A stretch of 64,000 bases of DNA from Sellimonas caecigallum. Lineage in GTDB: Bacteria > Bacillota > Clostridia > Lachnospirales > Lachnospiraceae. Numbering within the stretch: the first letter of the stretch is position 1; the number at the start of each line of letters is the position of its first letter. The translations under genes and the position numbers were made by a program. The notes beneath the pieces are model-generated. The model did not search any database, was not told the DNA's origin, and saw only the letters and a program-made list of their open reading frames with translations. The stretch covers positions 310,001 to 374,000 of the forward strand of contig NZ_VIRV01000001.1 of the NCBI RefSeq assembly GCF_019754295.1. The letters run 5' to 3'. Shown one piece after another: positions 42,460 to 50,147 of the stretch.

Positions 42460-42747
42460 TTATTTCATAAGTTTTTTAATTGTTTCACATAATTCATCCA
42501 CACATTCGTCATTCCCCGCCCTTATATTGTTAACGACACAGGAATGAATATGTTCCGAAAGAAGCATTTTGTTAAACCCATTGAGAGCCGCCTGGATCGC
42601 CTGCACCTGTACAAGAATATCCACACAATACCTCTCTTCTTCCACCATTTTCCGCACCCCGCGCACCTGGCCTTCGATGCGGTTCAGCCTGCTGATCATG
42701 TTCTTTACTTCTTTTGCGTCACGGTGTTTGATCTTCTCTTGTTCCAT
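42460..42747 (-). CDS. csoR: Copper-sensing repressor, CsoR family
   Basis: A 95-residue all-helical metal-sensing repressor. Copper ligands Cys 41, His 66 and Cys 70 are spaced exactly as in the C-H-C site of known CsoR proteins, and the RLNRIEGQVRGVRKM motif is present. It should repress the cop operon until Cu(I) binds. It lies between copA (19 bp upstream) and copZ. A CsoR-like palindrome lies just after the operon promoter. Confidence 0.95.
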   Translation of the reverse strand: MEQEKIKHRDAKEVKNMISRLNRIEGQVRGVRKMVEEERYCVDILVQVQAIQAALNGFNKMLLSEHIHSCVVNNIRAGNDECVDELCETIKKLMK

Positions 42748-42766
42748 TCTTCTTCCTTTCTTAGTT

Positions 42767-45019
42767 TTACAATTTCAGTGTCCTCAGTCTGAGCGCATTG
42801 CTCACAACGCATACTGAACTAAGCGACATGGCAAGTCCACCGATCATAGGATTCAGAAGCATTCCGTTGATCGCATACAACGCTCCTGCCGCAAGCGGAA
42901 TCCCAAGACTATTGTAGAAAAATGCCCAGAACAGATTCTGCTTGATATTTCTGATAGTCGCCTTGCTCAAGTGGATCGCCTTATACACATCGTTCAGATC
43001 CGATTTCATAAGGACAATATCGCTGGAATCAAGCGCGATGTCGCTCCCGCTTCCGATGGCCACTCCGACATCCGCCTGTACGAGAGCCGGGGCATCGTTG
43101 ATTCCGTCTCCTACCATCATGACACATTTATTTTCTTTTTGCAATGCCTCCACAACATTTGCCTTATCTTCCGGAAGCACCTCTGCGATGACTTTGTCGG
43201 CGCCTGCCTGTTTTCCGATCTCCTGGGCAGTCAGTCGGTTGTCTCCGGTCAACATACATACTTCGATTCCCAACTCTTTCATCTTCCGAATTGCTTCTTT
43301 ACTCGTCTCTTTCATCTTATCCGCCACGCTGATAAGCCCTTCCACCTGTCCATCTGACGCGACGAACATCGGAGTCTGACCCTTTTCCGCCATCTGTGCG
43401 GCTTTTTGCGCATATATGCCAAGGTCTATATTCTGCGCATCACACAGCTTTTTGTTTCCGATATAAAACCGTTTCTTCTCTCCTCTCCATTCCATTTCCG
43501 CCCAGATTCCCTGTCCTGTCACACTCTGGAAATCGTCCGGTTCTGCAAGAGACATTCCTTTGTCTCGGGCATACTCAACAATGGCCTGTCCGAGCGGATG
43601 TTCGGATACCTGTTCACAGGATGCCGCGATAAACAGAAGTTCTTCCGTTTTCATCTTTTCTGTGTGGATCTCCTGGACTGATGGTTTCCCTTCCGTGATC
43701 GTACCTGTCTTATCCAGAATAACCGTATCTACTTTATGACAGATTTCCAGTGCCTCCCCGCTTTTGATGAGAATACCATGGGATGCGCCGAGTCCTGTCC
43801 CTACCATAATAGCTGTCGGAGTTGCAAGTCCAAGCGCACACGGACAGGCAATAACAAGGACAGATACAAAAATTGTAAGGACAAATGCAATATCATGTCC
43901 AAGTAACAGCCATATAACCGCTGCGATCACGGCGATACACATGACTGCCGGCACAAAATACCCTGCCACTGTATCGGCCAGTTTCGAGATCGGTGCTTTC
44001 TTTCCCTGTGCATCCTCCATCATCTTCACAATTTTAGCAAGAGTGGTATCTGAACCCGTTCTCGTTACTTTCACTGTCAGACTTCCCTGAAAATTCACAC
44101 TTCCGCCGATAACTTCATCATCCACCGCTTTTTCTACCGGAATGCTCTCGCCTGTCAGCATAGATTCATCTACCGTCGTGCTCCCTTTCGTGACGATCCC
44201 ATCCAGAGGGATTCTGCTGCCTGGCCGGATCACAACCAGATCCCCGACTTTTACTTCTTCTACCGGTACTTCCCTCATCTCTCCATTTTGAAGAAGAACC
44301 GCCGTGTCCGGTGCCAGCTCCATGAGCTTGCGGATTGCTTCTTTCGTCTTGTTCTTACTTCTTCCCTCCATGTATTTTCCAAGCATTACAAGTGTTACCA
44401 CGATTGCCGCAGATTCGAAATACAACTGATGAGATGCATGAGGATTGGACGGAATCGTGATCGTCATGACAACACTATATATAAATGCACTTCCTGTCCC
44501 AATTGCTACGAGAGAATCCATATTTGGGTGTCCCCGGAAGAGGCTTCCAAATCCATTGATATAAAATTTCCTTCCGTTGATCAAAATAATGACTGTCAGG
44601 ATCAGCTGTGCCAGTGCAAAATAAAGCGGATTCTTTTCCATGCTCAGCAAATCCGGAACCGGAAGCTGAAACGGGAGCATATGTCCCATGGACAGATATA
44701 AGAGCGGTACTGCCAAGATAAGGTTTTCGATCACATGCCGCTTCGTCTTGTGTATTTCCTGCTCCTGATTCTCTTCCTCCACTTCTCTCTCTTTCCTGTT
44801 TTTCTCTTCATATACGGATGCTCCAAATCCTGCGCGCTCTACTTTGGCAATGATTTTCTCCGGCGTAACCTTCCCTTCCTCATATGTGATAGTCATGATA
44901 CCTGTCGTCAGATTCACATTGCTTTCACTGACACCATCTATCTTTTTTGTCACACGTTCTACTGCGCTTGAACAAGCTGCACAGGACATTCCTGTTATAA
45001 CATATTTTTCTGTTTTCAT
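42767..45019 (-). CDS. copA: Copper-translocating P-type ATPase CopA
   Basis: A 750-residue P1B-type ATPase exporting Cu(I). One N-terminal HMA domain with GMSCAAC (Cys 13 and 16), eight membrane segments, the CPC ion-binding motif (ACPCALGLATPTA), TGES, the phosphorylation motif DKTGTITEG, an HP motif (SEHPLGQAIV) and the GDGINDAPAL hinge are present. It is the first gene of the operon, with a consensus promoter and a palindrome ahead. Full length. Confidence 0.96.
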   Translation of the reverse strand: MKTEKYVITGMSCAACSSAVERVTKKIDGVSESNVNLTTGIMTITYEEGKVTPEKIIAKVERAGFGASVYEEKNRKEREVEEENQEQEIHKTKRHVIENLILAVPLLYLSMGHMLPFQLPVPDLLSMEKNPLYFALAQLILTVIILINGRKFYINGFGSLFRGHPNMDSLVAIGTGSAFIYSVVMTITIPSNPHASHQLYFESAAIVVTLVMLGKYMEGRSKNKTKEAIRKLMELAPDTAVLLQNGEMREVPVEEVKVGDLVVIRPGSRIPLDGIVTKGSTTVDESMLTGESIPVEKAVDDEVIGGSVNFQGSLTVKVTRTGSDTTLAKIVKMMEDAQGKKAPISKLADTVAGYFVPAVMCIAVIAAVIWLLLGHDIAFVLTIFVSVLVIACPCALGLATPTAIMVGTGLGASHGILIKSGEALEICHKVDTVILDKTGTITEGKPSVQEIHTEKMKTEELLFIAASCEQVSEHPLGQAIVEYARDKGMSLAEPDDFQSVTGQGIWAEMEWRGEKKRFYIGNKKLCDAQNIDLGIYAQKAAQMAEKGQTPMFVASDGQVEGLISVADKMKETSKEAIRKMKELGIEVCMLTGDNRLTAQEIGKQAGADKVIAEVLPEDKANVVEALQKENKCVMMVGDGINDAPALVQADVGVAIGSGSDIALDSSDIVLMKSDLNDVYKAIHLSKATIRNIKQNLFWAFFYNSLGIPLAAGALYAINGMLLNPMIGGLAMSLSSVCVVSNALRLRTLKL

Positions 45020-45033
45020 TTAACCACCTCTTT

Positions 45034-45056
45034 CATATACCCTTACCCGGTATATG
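45034..45056 (-). promoter_or_regulatory. CsoR-like operator of the copper operon
   Basis: CATATACC-N7-GGTATATG, a perfect 8-bp inverted repeat with a 7-bp GC-containing centre, lies directly downstream of the -10 and 15 bp before the copA start. Layout and ATACC/GGTAT arms match operators known for CsoR. Confidence 0.75.
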
Positions 45057-45059
45057 TTT

Positions 45060-45088
45060 ATAATAACTCTGTTTTCTCTACGTGTCAA
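45060..45088 (-). promoter_or_regulatory. Sigma-A promoter of copA-csoR-copZ
   Basis: Minus-strand TTGACA (45088-45083, full consensus), 17-bp spacer, TATTAT (45065-45060). Confidence 0.85.
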
Positions 45089-45137
45089 GCAGAATCGATT
45101 CTTTCCTTTTTTTGGCAATATAAAAGGAACCGCATTC

Positions 45138-45179
45138 TGATATGCTCCCCCTTAAGTAGACAGGGTAAATAGCCAAAAT
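45138..45179 (+). repeat. Left terminal inverted repeat of the IS
   Basis: Begins TGATATGCTCCCCC and matches the inverse of 46611-46652 at roughly four of five positions with one gap. A nested copy of TACTTAAGGGGG inside the left end gives a hairpin with CCCCCTTAAGTA. Confidence 0.75.
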
Positions 45180-45199
45180 CTACTTAAGGGGGATTTCTT

Positions 45200-45805
45200 A
45201 TGTCAAAATCTAAATGATCTGCTGATTTCAGAACAAAAGTAGTTCAGGAATATCTTGATGGTAAAGGTTCTTTCTATGACTTGGTGGATAAATATCATAT
45301 TGGAAAAACAACTATACAAAAATGGGTTGCTGCTTACAAGGTGCATGGAATTGATGCCTTTATCTGTGGCCCTGGAAATGCAAGCTATACCAGTGAATTT
45401 AAAACCATGTGTGTTGAGGAAGTTCTTTCTGGCTACGGCAGTTCTATGAATACAGGAGCAAAATATAAAGTTTATCCAAGTGTTTTAGGATCTTGGATCA
45501 AGATGTATAATGCCAATAGAGAACTTAAGGATTACGATCCAAAACGGGAGGTCTATATGGCAGAAGCAAGACGAAAAACCACCATTGAAGAACGCAAAAA
45601 AATCGTTACCTATTGTATTGAACACAATCGTGATTATAAGGGTACAGCCGCACTCTATGATGTTTCTTATAGTCAAGTGTATTTTTGGGTAAAAAAATAT
45701 GATACTGCGGGCAAGACAGGTCTTACAGACAGGCGTGGACGGCTCAAAACAGATGATGAGGTTGTTGAACTGTTAAAAAAAGTGAAAGAATTCGAAGGGA
45801 TGTGA
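45200..45805 (+). pseudogene. IS3-family orfA with premature stop
   Basis: Helix-turn-helix subunit of an IS3/IS150-type transposase. From ATG 45200 the frame reads MSKSK, then TGA at 45215-45217, then continues SADFRTKVVQEYLDGKGS and on for 195 codons to 45805. Two HTH-like segments (VDKYHIGKTTIQKWV, YDVSYSQVYFWVKKY) are intact. The family commonly has Arg where the TGA is, so a single CGA-to-TGA change explains the break. Restart at an internal TTG/GTG (about 45281) is possible but would remove part of the first HTH. The seven-A slippery site for orfAB is at 45775-45781. Confidence 0.85.
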
Positions 45806-46567
45806 GGCTGGGAAAACAACGCCACGAACCAAAGTATCTGGCAATTGAATACTTCTATACAAACAACGGCTGGAGCATCAACTGGATGTGCAAACAGCTT
45901 GGAATTGCAAGGGCTGCGTTCTATAAACGGAAACATAGAATCATTCCACAGCAAGAACGGGAAAATCGGGAAATCGCAGAACTGATCAAAGAGTATGATG
46001 AACGTTTTTCTCATATCCTGGGATATCGAAGAATGACAGATTGGATCAATCATTTCAATCAAACGCATTTTTCCAGAAAGAGAATCCATCGGATTATGAA
46101 AAAGCTTGGAATACATTCTGTCATCCGCAAAAAGAAGAAAAAGTACAATACTTCTAAGCCGGAAGAAACAGCTGAAATCAGCCAACCCAGATGCCAAGCC
46201 GATTTTTCATAGCGATAGAGGTTTTCAGTATACAAGCAGGGTATTCCAAAAGCAACTAGAAGACAACGAAATGATACAATCCATGTCAAGAGTAGGACAT
46301 TGTATTGACAATGGTCCAACAGAAGGATTCTGGGGAATCATAAAATCAGAAATGTATCAAATGTATAAGATTACAGATGAAATGTCCCTGCGTAATGCGA
46401 TCAGGGAGTATATGCGATTCTATCGTGACGAAAGACCACAGAGCAGGTATAACTGCAAAACACCGGCAGAGGTAAGATCAGAAGCTTTATCTTCTGCCGT
46501 CCCTCAAGCATATCCAATAGCAAAAAATAAACGAATTGAGAAATGCAAAGCTAAGTGGTGTGCCTAA
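45802..46567 (+). pseudogene. IS3-family orfB (DDE transposase), internally deleted and frameshifted
   Basis: The catalytic half of the transposase is broken. Codons from 45802 give an intact N-terminal part (GWSINWMCKQLGIARAAFYKR, GYRRMTDWINH) up to PEETAE near 46180, then the frame changes. The rest continues in another frame as NPDAKPIFHSDRGFQYTS through GFWGIIKSEMY and YRDERPQSRYNCKTPAEVR to 46567. The stretch with the first catalytic Asp, normally about 60-80 codons, is missing; the second Asp (HSDRG) and the Glu (IIKSE) remain. This is an internal deletion with loss of frame, not a sequencing slip. Confidence 0.85.
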
Positions 46568-46610
46568 AAAATCAGCCGCACGAAATCGTGCGACTGATTC
46601 TGAGCATCTT

Positions 46611-46652
46611 ATTTTAGATATTTGACCTGTCTACTTGACAGGGGGCATATCA
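46611..46652 (-). repeat. Right terminal inverted repeat of the IS
   Basis: Read on the minus strand it begins TGATATGCCCCCTG and parallels the left end through AAGTAGACAGG and AAAT. A strong hairpin (CGCACGA-N2-TCGTGCG, about 46575-46590) lies just inside, after the orfB remnant. Confidence 0.75.
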
Positions 46653-46684
46653 ATCATTCTCGCGGTTCTCCTTTTTGAATCGTT

Positions 46685-47971
46685 TTACCCTAACATCTGT
46701 GTCAGTGTCACTTCCACTTCTTTTTCCTCATAACTGCCCTTATCTGACGGGAACTGCACAGTCAGTTTTACTTTCTCTCCGATTTTATAATAGCTCAACT
46801 GTGCCTGGAGATCTTCCATGTTGCTTACTCCGACTCCCTCTATTCCGGTAATGATGCATCCCTGTGTAATACCGGCTTTTTCTGCCCCACCATTTTTCTG
46901 CACTTTTGATATATAAATTCCGGTCGGCATTCCAAACTGTTCTGCGCTCTGTTCATCCAGGTCAAATCCTTCGATTCCGATATATCCTCTCTGTGCTTCC
47001 GGCACCTGTGTCCTTGTCTCCTTGTTCATCAGATTCTGGATAATACTCGTCACATCAGAGATCGGGATCGCATATCCCATTCCTTCTACAGCGGAATCAT
47101 TTACTTTTACTGTATTGATACCGACGACCTCGCCTTTACTGTTCAGGAGCGCTCCGCCGCTGTTTCCAGGATTGATCGCTGCATTTGTCTGGATCAGCTT
47201 GCAGTCAAATCCTTCCATCTGTAAATCTCTGTCTTTTGCACTTACGATTCCGTTTGTCACAGACTGTCCATATCCGAGTGCATTCCCAATGGCGACAACA
47301 TCTTCACCTACCTGAAGTTTCTCTGAATCGCCCAGTGTTGCCACTTTGATCTGCTCTTTTGTATCGGAGCCGATATTTTTCATCGGCACTGCCACAACTG
47401 CGATATCTTTTGTCGGGTCTGTACCTTTGATGGATGCCTCGACACTTTTTTCATCTACAAATGTTACGGTAAGTGTTGTGCTTCCCTCTACCACATGATT
47501 GTTTGTCACAATCAAAAGTTCGTTGTCGTTCTGTCCTACGATAATTCCGGAACCTGCACTCTGCTCCGTCTGTTCCCGGATCCCTCCAAAGAAATCCTGG
47601 ACTTGTTTGACACTCATATTCTGTATAGATACGACAAACGGCATGGAATTCTGCGCGATTTGTGTCACATCCGCTGTTCCTGATGATCCGGAATCAGGCT
47701 GATCGGACTTCGTAAGCTGTGCCGTATCAACCTTGGAAGAACTTTCTTTTGCGGATGTACCGAAAATTTTTCCCGTCACGGCATTCGTCGCCTGGAATGT
47801 CACTCCACCTACAACCCCGAACAGCACTGCAAATCCTACCACTGCTGCTGCTTTTGAAAGCTTTTTTCTTCCTTTCTTTCTTGGCGGCTCCTGCTCAGGA
47901 GTTGGATCCGTATAAAAATTGTTTCGATCCGGTTCCGGACCTGGATTGTAATATTCATATTCATGGCTCAT
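46685..47971 (-). CDS. HtrA/DegP-type trypsin-like serine protease with PDZ domain
   Basis: A membrane-anchored quality-control protease. The 428-residue protein has a cytoplasmic Pro/Glu-rich head, one membrane segment (about 42-60), a trypsin-like domain with triad His 159 (TNNHVV), Asp 189 (TKDIAV) and Ser 271 (GNSGG), and a C-terminal PDZ domain (about 325-425). AAGGGG lies 9 nt before ATG 47971. It is between glmS (upstream) and the IS; the IS may have separated it from its former downstream region. Family is firm; substrate unknown. Confidence 0.95.
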   Translation of the reverse strand: MSHEYEYYNPGPEPDRNNFYTDPTPEQEPPRKKGRKKLSKAAAVVGFAVLFGVVGGVTFQATNAVTGKIFGTSAKESSSKVDTAQLTKSDQPDSGSSGTADVTQIAQNSMPFVVSIQNMSVKQVQDFFGGIREQTEQSAGSGIIVGQNDNELLIVTNNHVVEGSTTLTVTFVDEKSVEASIKGTDPTKDIAVVAVPMKNIGSDTKEQIKVATLGDSEKLQVGEDVVAIGNALGYGQSVTNGIVSAKDRDLQMEGFDCKLIQTNAAINPGNSGGALLNSKGEVVGINTVKVNDSAVEGMGYAIPISDVTSIIQNLMNKETRTQVPEAQRGYIGIEGFDLDEQSAEQFGMPTGIYISKVQKNGGAEKAGITQGCIITGIEGVGVSNMEDLQAQLSYYKIGEKVKLTVQFPSDKGSYEEKEVEVTLTQMLG

Positions 47972-48049
47972 AACATTTATCCCCTTTCTTCTGGCATAAC
48001 TTTTTCTTATATGGCTCAGTCTATAGAAAAAATGTGTTGAAATTGTGAT

Positions 48050-48097
48050 AAAAAAATAAAAAAAAGCTGAATTTCCTTTCCCAGTAAATCCAGCTTT
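48050..48097 (-). terminator. Terminator of glmS
   Basis: On the minus strand AAAGCTGGATTT (48097-48086) pairs with AAATTCAGCTTT (48074-48063), one mismatch, followed by a long T-rich run (to about 48050). Confidence 0.8.
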
Positions 48098-48134
48098 CTT
48101 GTCCTTCCTCTCCTTTGTTTACCTTCTCATCTTT

Positions 48135-49961
48135 CTACTCCACTGTTACCGACTTTGCCAAGTTTCTCGGCTTATCCACGTCGCACCCTCTCCCTACAGA
48201 CACATAGTATCCAAAAAGCTGAAGTGGTATGATAGCCAAAGAGTTGGCAAAATATTTGTTTGTTTTTGGAATATATACCACATAGTCTGCTGCCTTTTCC
48301 ACATCCGTATTTCCGGTGTTGGTTACAGCCATGACGAACGCTCCTCTCGTCTTTACCTCGACAATATTGCTGATTGTCTTCTTGTACAGCTCTTCCTGTG
48401 TAACAAGTGCGGTTACCAGAGTGCCATCCTCAATGAGCGAAATAGTACCATGTTTCAGTTCTCCTGCCGCATAAGCTTCAGAATGAATGTAGGAGATTTC
48501 CTTCAATTTCAGGGAACCTTCCAGGGAAATCGCATAGTCAATTCCGCGCCCGATAAAAAAGATATTTTTTGCAGCCAGATAACGATTTGCAAATTTCTGT
48601 ATACGGTCTTTGTTATTGAGCAGCATTTCCACCTGCGCCGGAATCTTTTTCAGCTCCGTGATCATTTCTTCCAGTTCTGATTCTGAAATCATCCCCCGGA
48701 CTTTTGCAAACTTCATAGCCAGCAGATACAGGGCAATGAGCTGGCAGCTGTAGGCCTTTGTCGTTGCAACTGCGATTTCCGGTCCAGCCCACGTATACAT
48801 CACATTGTCTGCCTCCCTGGCAATAGAGCTTCCTACGACATTGACGATGCCGAGTACACGGCGGCCTCTTGCTTTTGCCTCCCGCAGTGCTGCCAGAGAA
48901 TCTGCCGTCTCGCCGGACTGGCTGATGACTACTACAAGCGTCCCTTCATCCAGAATCGGATCTCTGTACCGGAATTCCGAAGCAAGATCCACCTCCACAG
49001 GAATCCTTGCAAGCCCTTCAAAGACATATTTGCCCGTCACACCTGTGTGATATGCTGAACCGCAGGCAACGATCATGATCTTTCGGATTTCCCGGATATC
49101 ACCATCGCTCATTCCCAATTCATCGATCACAATATCGCCGTTTTTCAGCCGTGGGGAGAAGGTGTCTGTGATCGCTTTCGGCTGCTCATACATTTCCTTC
49201 AGCATGAAATGCTCATATCCGCCCTTTTCCGCTGCATTTTCATCCCAATCGATGTGCACCGGCTCTTTTTGAAGCGGTTCCTCATCGACTGTAAAGAATT
49301 CCATCTCGGATTCTGTCATCCGGACAATTTCTTCGTTTTCGATAAAGTACACGTCTCTCGTATACTTCAGTACTGCCGGGACATCAGATGCTATGATACT
49401 GCCTCCTTTCGTATGACCTACGATCAGAGGGCTGTCTTTCCTTACCGCGTAAAGCTCATTCGGATGATCTTTAAACAGAATCCCCAGAGCATACGAACCT
49501 TCCATACGATGCATAATTTTCGTCACTGCTTCCAGCGGATTTCCTCTGTAATAATAATCCAGCAGATGGGCAATAACCTCTGTGTCTGTCTCGGATACAA
49601 AAGTATAGCCTTTCTTCTCCAGTTTTCTTTTCAGCTTGATATAATTTTCAATGATTCCATTATGTACAACCACAATACTTTCATCGCTGTTGGCGTGAGG
49701 ATGTGCATTCATGTCAGACGGGGAGCCATGCGTGGCCCATCTTGTATGGCCGATTCCAAGCTTTCCGGGCAATTTCTGCCCGTCATGAGTCTGTTCAGTC
49801 AAAACTTTTAGTCTTCCCTTCGTCTTTGCGACATTTACTTTCGTACCGTCATATACGGCAATTCCCGCCGAATCATATCCTCTGTATTCCAGCTTTGACA
49901 GGCCGCTAAGCAGAATCGGGGCAGCCTGTTCTGTTCCAATGTATCCAACAATACCGCACAT
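48135..49961 (-). CDS. glmS: Glutamine-fructose-6-phosphate aminotransferase
   Basis: GlmS makes glucosamine-6-phosphate, the entry to amino-sugar and cell wall synthesis. The 608-residue protein starts CGIVGYIG with the catalytic Cys 2 of the glutaminase domain (HTRWATHG, HNGIIENY), followed by two SIS sugar-isomerase domains (ACGSAYHTG, VVISQSGETADS, SCQLIALYL) and ends KPRNLAKSVTVE. AGG AGG-like GGAGG is about 8 nt before ATG 49961. A sigma-A promoter precedes it. No glmS ribozyme core was seen in the leader of about 60 nt. Confidence 0.97.
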   Translation of the reverse strand: MCGIVGYIGTEQAAPILLSGLSKLEYRGYDSAGIAVYDGTKVNVAKTKGRLKVLTEQTHDGQKLPGKLGIGHTRWATHGSPSDMNAHPHANSDESIVVVHNGIIENYIKLKRKLEKKGYTFVSETDTEVIAHLLDYYYRGNPLEAVTKIMHRMEGSYALGILFKDHPNELYAVRKDSPLIVGHTKGGSIIASDVPAVLKYTRDVYFIENEEIVRMTESEMEFFTVDEEPLQKEPVHIDWDENAAEKGGYEHFMLKEMYEQPKAITDTFSPRLKNGDIVIDELGMSDGDIREIRKIMIVACGSAYHTGVTGKYVFEGLARIPVEVDLASEFRYRDPILDEGTLVVVISQSGETADSLAALREAKARGRRVLGIVNVVGSSIAREADNVMYTWAGPEIAVATTKAYSCQLIALYLLAMKFAKVRGMISESELEEMITELKKIPAQVEMLLNNKDRIQKFANRYLAAKNIFFIGRGIDYAISLEGSLKLKEISYIHSEAYAAGELKHGTISLIEDGTLVTALVTQEELYKKTISNIVEVKTRGAFVMAVTNTGNTDVEKAADYVVYIPKTNKYFANSLAIIPLQLFGYYVSVGRGCDVDKPRNLAKSVTVE

Positions 49962-50019
49962 CGTCTTACCTCCATATATTTGTACTATTTACCTTGTTTT
50001 TTGCACTTTTATGTTCAGT

Positions 50020-50048
50020 ATTGTATCATCAAACACCATATTTGTAAA
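50020..50048 (-). promoter_or_regulatory. Sigma-A promoter of glmS
   Basis: Minus-strand TTTACA (50048-50043), 17-bp spacer, TACAAT (50025-50020). Confidence 0.7.
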
Positions 50049-50110
50049 CCCCAAATTTGATTTACTGTGAAACAGGAAAAGTTTCGTTTGCGCAAATGCC
50101 CATCCTATAC

Positions 50111-50142
50111 AAAAACGGCATGGCCCGAAGGTCACACCGTTT
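50111..50142 (-). terminator. Terminator of the cohesin-like gene
   Basis: AAACGG...CCGTTT arms (50113-50142) enclose a stem with a TTCG-type loop and some mismatches, followed on the minus strand by TTTTTGTA. The plus-strand tail is also T-rich. Confidence 0.7.
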
Positions 50143-50147
50143 CTTTT

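Larger units (their letters stand above)
45138..46652 (+). mobile_element. Decayed IS3/IS150-type insertion sequence
   Basis: A 1515-bp element bounded by imperfect inverted repeats of about 42 bp (TGATATGC ... GCATATCA ends). It holds two overlapping frames in the IS3 layout: orfA with helix-turn-helix domains and orfB with a DDE integrase core. A seven-A run at 45775-45781 near the end of orfA is the expected -1 frameshift site. orfA has an early stop and orfB lacks an internal segment, so the element cannot move by itself. No clear target duplication was seen (TTC left, ATC right). It lies between the cop operon promoter and the end of htrA. Confidence 0.88.

Noticed and set aside
45132-46656. 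Target-site duplication of the IS
   Set aside because: The 3-bp flanks differ (TTC and ATC) under the end assignment used, so no duplication can be claimed.
49962-50060. Possible glmS ribozyme before glmS
   Set aside because: The leader is only about 60 nt from the promoter and I see none of the conserved ribozyme core segments.
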